NCBI RefSeq assembly: GCF_963678865.1
Contig: NZ_OY787459.1
Span: 3,693,381 to 3,757,380, forward strand
DNA: 64,000 nt
Reading direction: 5' to 3'
Source: Maridesulfovibrio sp.
Lineage (GTDB): Bacteria > Desulfobacterota > Desulfovibrionia > Desulfovibrionales > Desulfovibrionaceae
A program made the position numbers and the translations under genes. Shown here piece after piece: positions 61,477 to 64,000 of the stretch (position 1 is its first letter; every line of letters begins with the position of its first letter). The notes beneath the pieces were generated by a model. That model did not search any database. It worked only from the letters and a program-made list of their open reading frames with translations, and was not told the origin of the DNA.

Positions 61477-61848
61477 ATGGACCAGTCAGTTAATTTGAAG
61501 GCAGAACTAGAAGTTAAGCTCAAGGAATGTGAAAAAAACAGTGATTCCAGAGGTAAGGCCGCAACTCTCCATGAAATGGCGAAGTTGGAAGTAAGTGAAG
61601 GAAATCAGGAGCAGGCCCTGCTGATGCTGATGGAGGCATATTCGCGGTTCCAGAAGCTGGGTGATTCCAAAGGGCATTGTTTTGCCGGGGAGTTGCTGGG
61701 GCAGCTTCTTTTTGTTTCCGGGAATCAGCAGGACGGACTGGCTGTTGTGCGTGAGGCCTTACGGGGATTCACGGAAATGGGAATGTCCGGGGAGGCTGAT
61801 AAGACCGCCCAACTTCTTGCTGCCATGGAGGAGCACGCGGCGGTATAA
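61477..61848 (+). CDS. Small TPR-like protein
   Basis: 123 residues from the ATG with GGAG upstream; the frame opens further to a TTG at 61417 without such a site. Helical repeat pairs (ATLHEMAKLEVSEGNQEQAL, LLMEAYSRFQKLGDSKGHCF, DGLAVVREALRGFTEM) fit about three TPR motifs. Soluble; partner unknown. It is divergent from degP. Confidence 0.72.
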   Translation: MDQSVNLKAELEVKLKECEKNSDSRGKAATLHEMAKLEVSEGNQEQALLMLMEAYSRFQKLGDSKGHCFAGELLGQLLFVSGNQQDGLAVVREALRGFTEMGMSGEADKTAQLLAAMEEHAAV

Positions 61849-61936
61849 TTTTATGGATTGTTCTCAGGGAAAGGTGCTTGTCGTTGGCCGGGTTTTACTG
61901 ATTGCCCGCAGAGTGTATGATTTTTGAGCTGCAGTA

Positions 61937-61977
61937 AAAAATAAGGCCGATCTCAATACGAGATCGGCCTTATTTTT
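61937..61977. terminator. Bidirectional terminator, perfect 18-bp stem
   Basis: AAAAATAAGGCCGATCTC (61937-61954), loop aatac, exact complement to 61977. Faces the TPR gene and the symporter. Confidence 0.93.
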
Positions 61978-61995
61978 CATATGCAGAATGCAAGT

Positions 61996-63282
61996 TTATT
62001 GCTGGGTGGCTTCGCTGGATTCCCAGTATTCCTGATTAAGTTCGTTTTCGCTATTGGCTACTGCGCAGGTAACAGCGAGGTCTCCGGTAACATTGGTACA
62101 GGTGCGGCCCATATCTAGCAGGGCGTCAATGCCGAAGATCATGGCATAGGCCAGTGCGGTGGGGGAGCCGGCAGTGATTTCCAGTCCTACGGAGTTGAGC
62201 ACGATCATAAGCATGATTGCGCCTGCTCCGGGGATACCCGCAGTTCCGAGCGATGCCAGAATTGTGGTTCCGATGACGGTGATCTGCTGGCTGGCGGTCA
62301 GAGGTTCGCCGATGGCATAGCCGATGAACAGTGCGCATACTCCCTGATAAATGGCGGTTCCATCCATGTTGATAGTGGCACCGAGTGGCAGGGAGAAAGA
62401 GTATATGCTTTTATCAACCCCCAGTTCTTTGTCGGCAACTTCCATGCTGATGGGAAGCACGCCGCTACTGGTCCGGGTTACAAAAGCGGCAATGGAAGCG
62501 GTCTTGATTTTTTTGAAAAATGAGATCGGGTTCACGCCGAAGAGCAACAGCCCGCCGCCGTAAACTAAAAAGATATGGCAGGCGAAAGCAAGGTAGGTGG
62601 CAATGACAACCACGCCGAGCGGACCGAATGCTCTGGAACCCTGAGCACCGAAAACTACGGCAATGAGCGCAAAAACCCCGATGGGAACATACTGCAGTAC
62701 CCAGTTGATGATCAGGTACATTACTTCAGCAAGGCCTTCAAAGAGGTAGAAAAGAGAATCTCCGGCATTTTTGATGCGTGCGTCTTCGCTGTGGCGGAGT
62801 ACGGAAATGGCGATCCCGGTGATAATGCAGAAAAAGATAGTGGAAAGGACATCGCCGGTGGTGATGGCTGCAAAGGGGTTTTTGGGAATGATATTGATCA
62901 GGATGTCGAGGAATGATGTTGCCTTGGGGGCTGCCATTTTAAGGGCTGCACCATCGGCGGCCAGTTCAAGGCCGTTGCCGGGCTGGAGGATGTTTCCGAA
63001 AAAGAGGCCGATAGCAACCGCGAAACCTGTGGTCAGCATATAAAAGGCCATGCACTTAGCGCCGACTTTACCCAACTGACTGGGTTTAACGCTTCCGGCT
63101 CCTACAATAATTGTAGAAACGATTACAGGCATTACAATCATTTTTAATGACCGGACCAGTACATCGCCCAGCGGTGTAAGTACTTTTGCTTCAGGACCTA
63201 AAACAAGCCCTGCAATGGCGCCCAGTACCAGACCTATAATAATTCGGATCAACAGGTTGCTTTTGAAGTACCAAGAAAACAT
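61996..63282 (-). CDS. Dicarboxylate/amino acid:cation symporter (DAACS, GltP/DctA type)
   Basis: 428 residues. Eight membrane segments plus two reentrant loops: SSGVLPISMEVADKELG (HP1 region) and the sodium/substrate motif INMDGTAIYQGV, then IPGAGAIMLMIVL. Imports glutamate, aspartate or C4-dicarboxylates with Na+ or H+; the exact substrate is open. The C-terminal tail is unusual (Asn/Glu/Gln-rich). Upstream neighbour is corA, same strand. Confidence 0.92.
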   Translation of the reverse strand: MFSWYFKSNLLIRIIIGLVLGAIAGLVLGPEAKVLTPLGDVLVRSLKMIVMPVIVSTIIVGAGSVKPSQLGKVGAKCMAFYMLTTGFAVAIGLFFGNILQPGNGLELAADGAALKMAAPKATSFLDILINIIPKNPFAAITTGDVLSTIFFCIITGIAISVLRHSEDARIKNAGDSLFYLFEGLAEVMYLIINWVLQYVPIGVFALIAVVFGAQGSRAFGPLGVVVIATYLAFACHIFLVYGGGLLLFGVNPISFFKKIKTASIAAFVTRTSSGVLPISMEVADKELGVDKSIYSFSLPLGATINMDGTAIYQGVCALFIGYAIGEPLTASQQITVIGTTILASLGTAGIPGAGAIMLMIVLNSVGLEITAGSPTALAYAMIFGIDALLDMGRTCTNVTGDLAVTCAVANSENELNQEYWESSEATQQ

Positions 63283-63491
63283 CTCCCCTCCTGATGTAAG
63301 TTAAGATTATGATCAAAAAGAATTTTCTGATAAATTAAATTTCATTTATCGAAAAAATATGAAGGATTTTAAGAGAAATCCGAAAAAGAGTAGGTTTTGA
63401 TAGCAGCTCTTGATGCTCGGCGCAAGGGTGGGATATCCGGTATGATCCTGTTTGATGGTTTAGGGCATGGATTATCGGCAGGTTGGTTGTG

Positions 63492-64000
63492 CTAAAGCCA
63501 TTTTTTAAATTTGAATAATATCAGCATCACACCTGATATTGCGGCCATAATCCCGATAGAGATGGCAAAACCGTGAGGATTATGCAGTCCGGGTATCACT
63601 TCGAAATTCATGCCGTATAAACCGGCTATGAAGGTCAGGGGGATAAAGATTGTTGAAAAAATGGTCAGAAATTTCATTGTCTCATTCAAGCGGGTGCCCA
63701 TGTACATGTTGTAGGTAGTGAATAAATCGCCAAGGATGTCTTTGTATATCTCAAGTGAATCCAGTGCCTGATCTATCATGTTGGGCAGGTCTTTCATGTA
63801 GCCAAGAGTGTCCTCGGAGATGAATTCGGAATTAAGTTTATTCATTTTCATAATTATTTCCCGCACAGGTCTGATGGACTTTCGAATATAAGCAATCTCG
63901 CGGCGGTAAAAATTGATGCTTTCCAAGTGCTCGGGACATGGGTCTGTTGTAACTTCTTCTTCGAGGTCTTCGATCCTTTCACCTATGATCTCTATTACTT
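63492..64000 (-). CDS. corA: CorA-like magnesium/cobalt transporter, 5' end cut by window
   Basis: The last 169 codons are visible. The frame is open to the window edge, continuing upstream of the ATG-like position 63926 (VIEIIGERIEDLEEEVTTDP), so the start lies outside. The long cytoplasmic helix (LDSLEIYKDILGDLFTTYNM), two membrane segments and the filter motif YGMNF between them are the CorA signature. It forms a pentameric Mg2+ channel. The C-terminus FKFKKWL is basic as usual. Confidence 0.92.
   Translation of the reverse strand, partial: VIEIIGERIEDLEEEVTTDPCPEHLESINFYRREIAYIRKSIRPVREIIMKMNKLNSEFISEDTLGYMKDLPNMIDQALDSLEIYKDILGDLFTTYNMYMGTRLNETMKFLTIFSTIFIPLTFIAGLYGMNFEVIPGLHNPHGFAISIGIMAAISGVMLILFKFKKWL

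Noticed and set aside
1..64000. CRISPR arrays, insertion sequences, prophage, rRNA
   Set aside because: No regularly spaced repeats, transposase or integrase frames, phage structural genes or rRNA sequence were seen.

Overview
The window looks like one continuous piece of chromosome from a marine Desulfovibrio-type sulfate reducer (Desulfovibrionales, most like Maridesulfovibrio). This is recognition from gene content and protein style, not a search. Pointers are an isolated anaerobic ribonucleotide reductase with its activase, many sensory and c-di-GMP-type proteins, a sigma54-type promoter in front of flgE, several Desulfovibrio-style hypothetical proteins, and an intergenic repeat family that I recall from Desulfovibrio genomes. 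Coding density is high, most gene ends carry strong (often bidirectional) hairpin terminators, and I see no insertion sequence, prophage or CRISPR array.

Layout. 1-8.4 kb: 3' truncated ettA (minus), a Cache/PAS chemoreceptor, then a DksA-like zinc protein, a KefB-type antiporter, a lipoprotein, a broken zupT and a flavin reductase. 8.5-10.3 kb: an unrecognised 603-residue protein. 10.7-22.9 kb (plus): a PHP/EndoQ-UvrD helicase fusion, cbiR-cobU-DHH phosphoesterase, polA, a DUF1844 protein, argC, and an EAL-HDOD plus CheR pair. 23-31.9 kb: a response regulator, nrdG-nrdD, small membrane or secreted proteins, an unrecognised 527-residue protein, purU, a TRIC-like channel and an FMN-binding protein. 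32-37 kb (minus): a complete branched-chain amino acid ABC transporter (livK-H-M-G-F) with an attenuator-like hairpin after livK. 37.6-41.8 kb (minus): a three-gene unit of a CheA-P1-like/HisC-like fusion, a Cys-rich lipoprotein and a chemoreceptor. 42-49.4 kb: a ferritin-like protein, flgE behind a sigma54 promoter, a TPR protein, hslVU, and two tandem paralogous genes each behind a sigma28-type promoter. 49.5-61.2 kb (minus): clcA, ribF, a BepA-like protease, then degP, ispE, tRNA-Gln, prs, rplY, pth, carD, rho. 61.5-64 kb: a small TPR protein, a dicarboxylate/amino acid symporter and a 5' truncated corA.

Three points stand out. (1) At 40.2-41.8 kb a protein joins a CheA-P1-like domain whose phospho-acceptor His is Ile to a HisC-like fold whose PLP lysine is Trp. 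It sits in a unit with a lipoprotein and a chemoreceptor and looks like a two-fold pseudoenzyme in a sensory system. (2) At 47.5-49.5 kb two duplicated genes of unknown function have FliA-type promoters, so they are candidate new late flagellar or motility genes. Their 3' ends differ at only 3 of 176 bases while the rest has diverged, which points to gene conversion. (3) A zupT relic keeps only its two ends.

Calls rest on reading motifs and promoters by eye. No alignment, structure prediction or database search was run.
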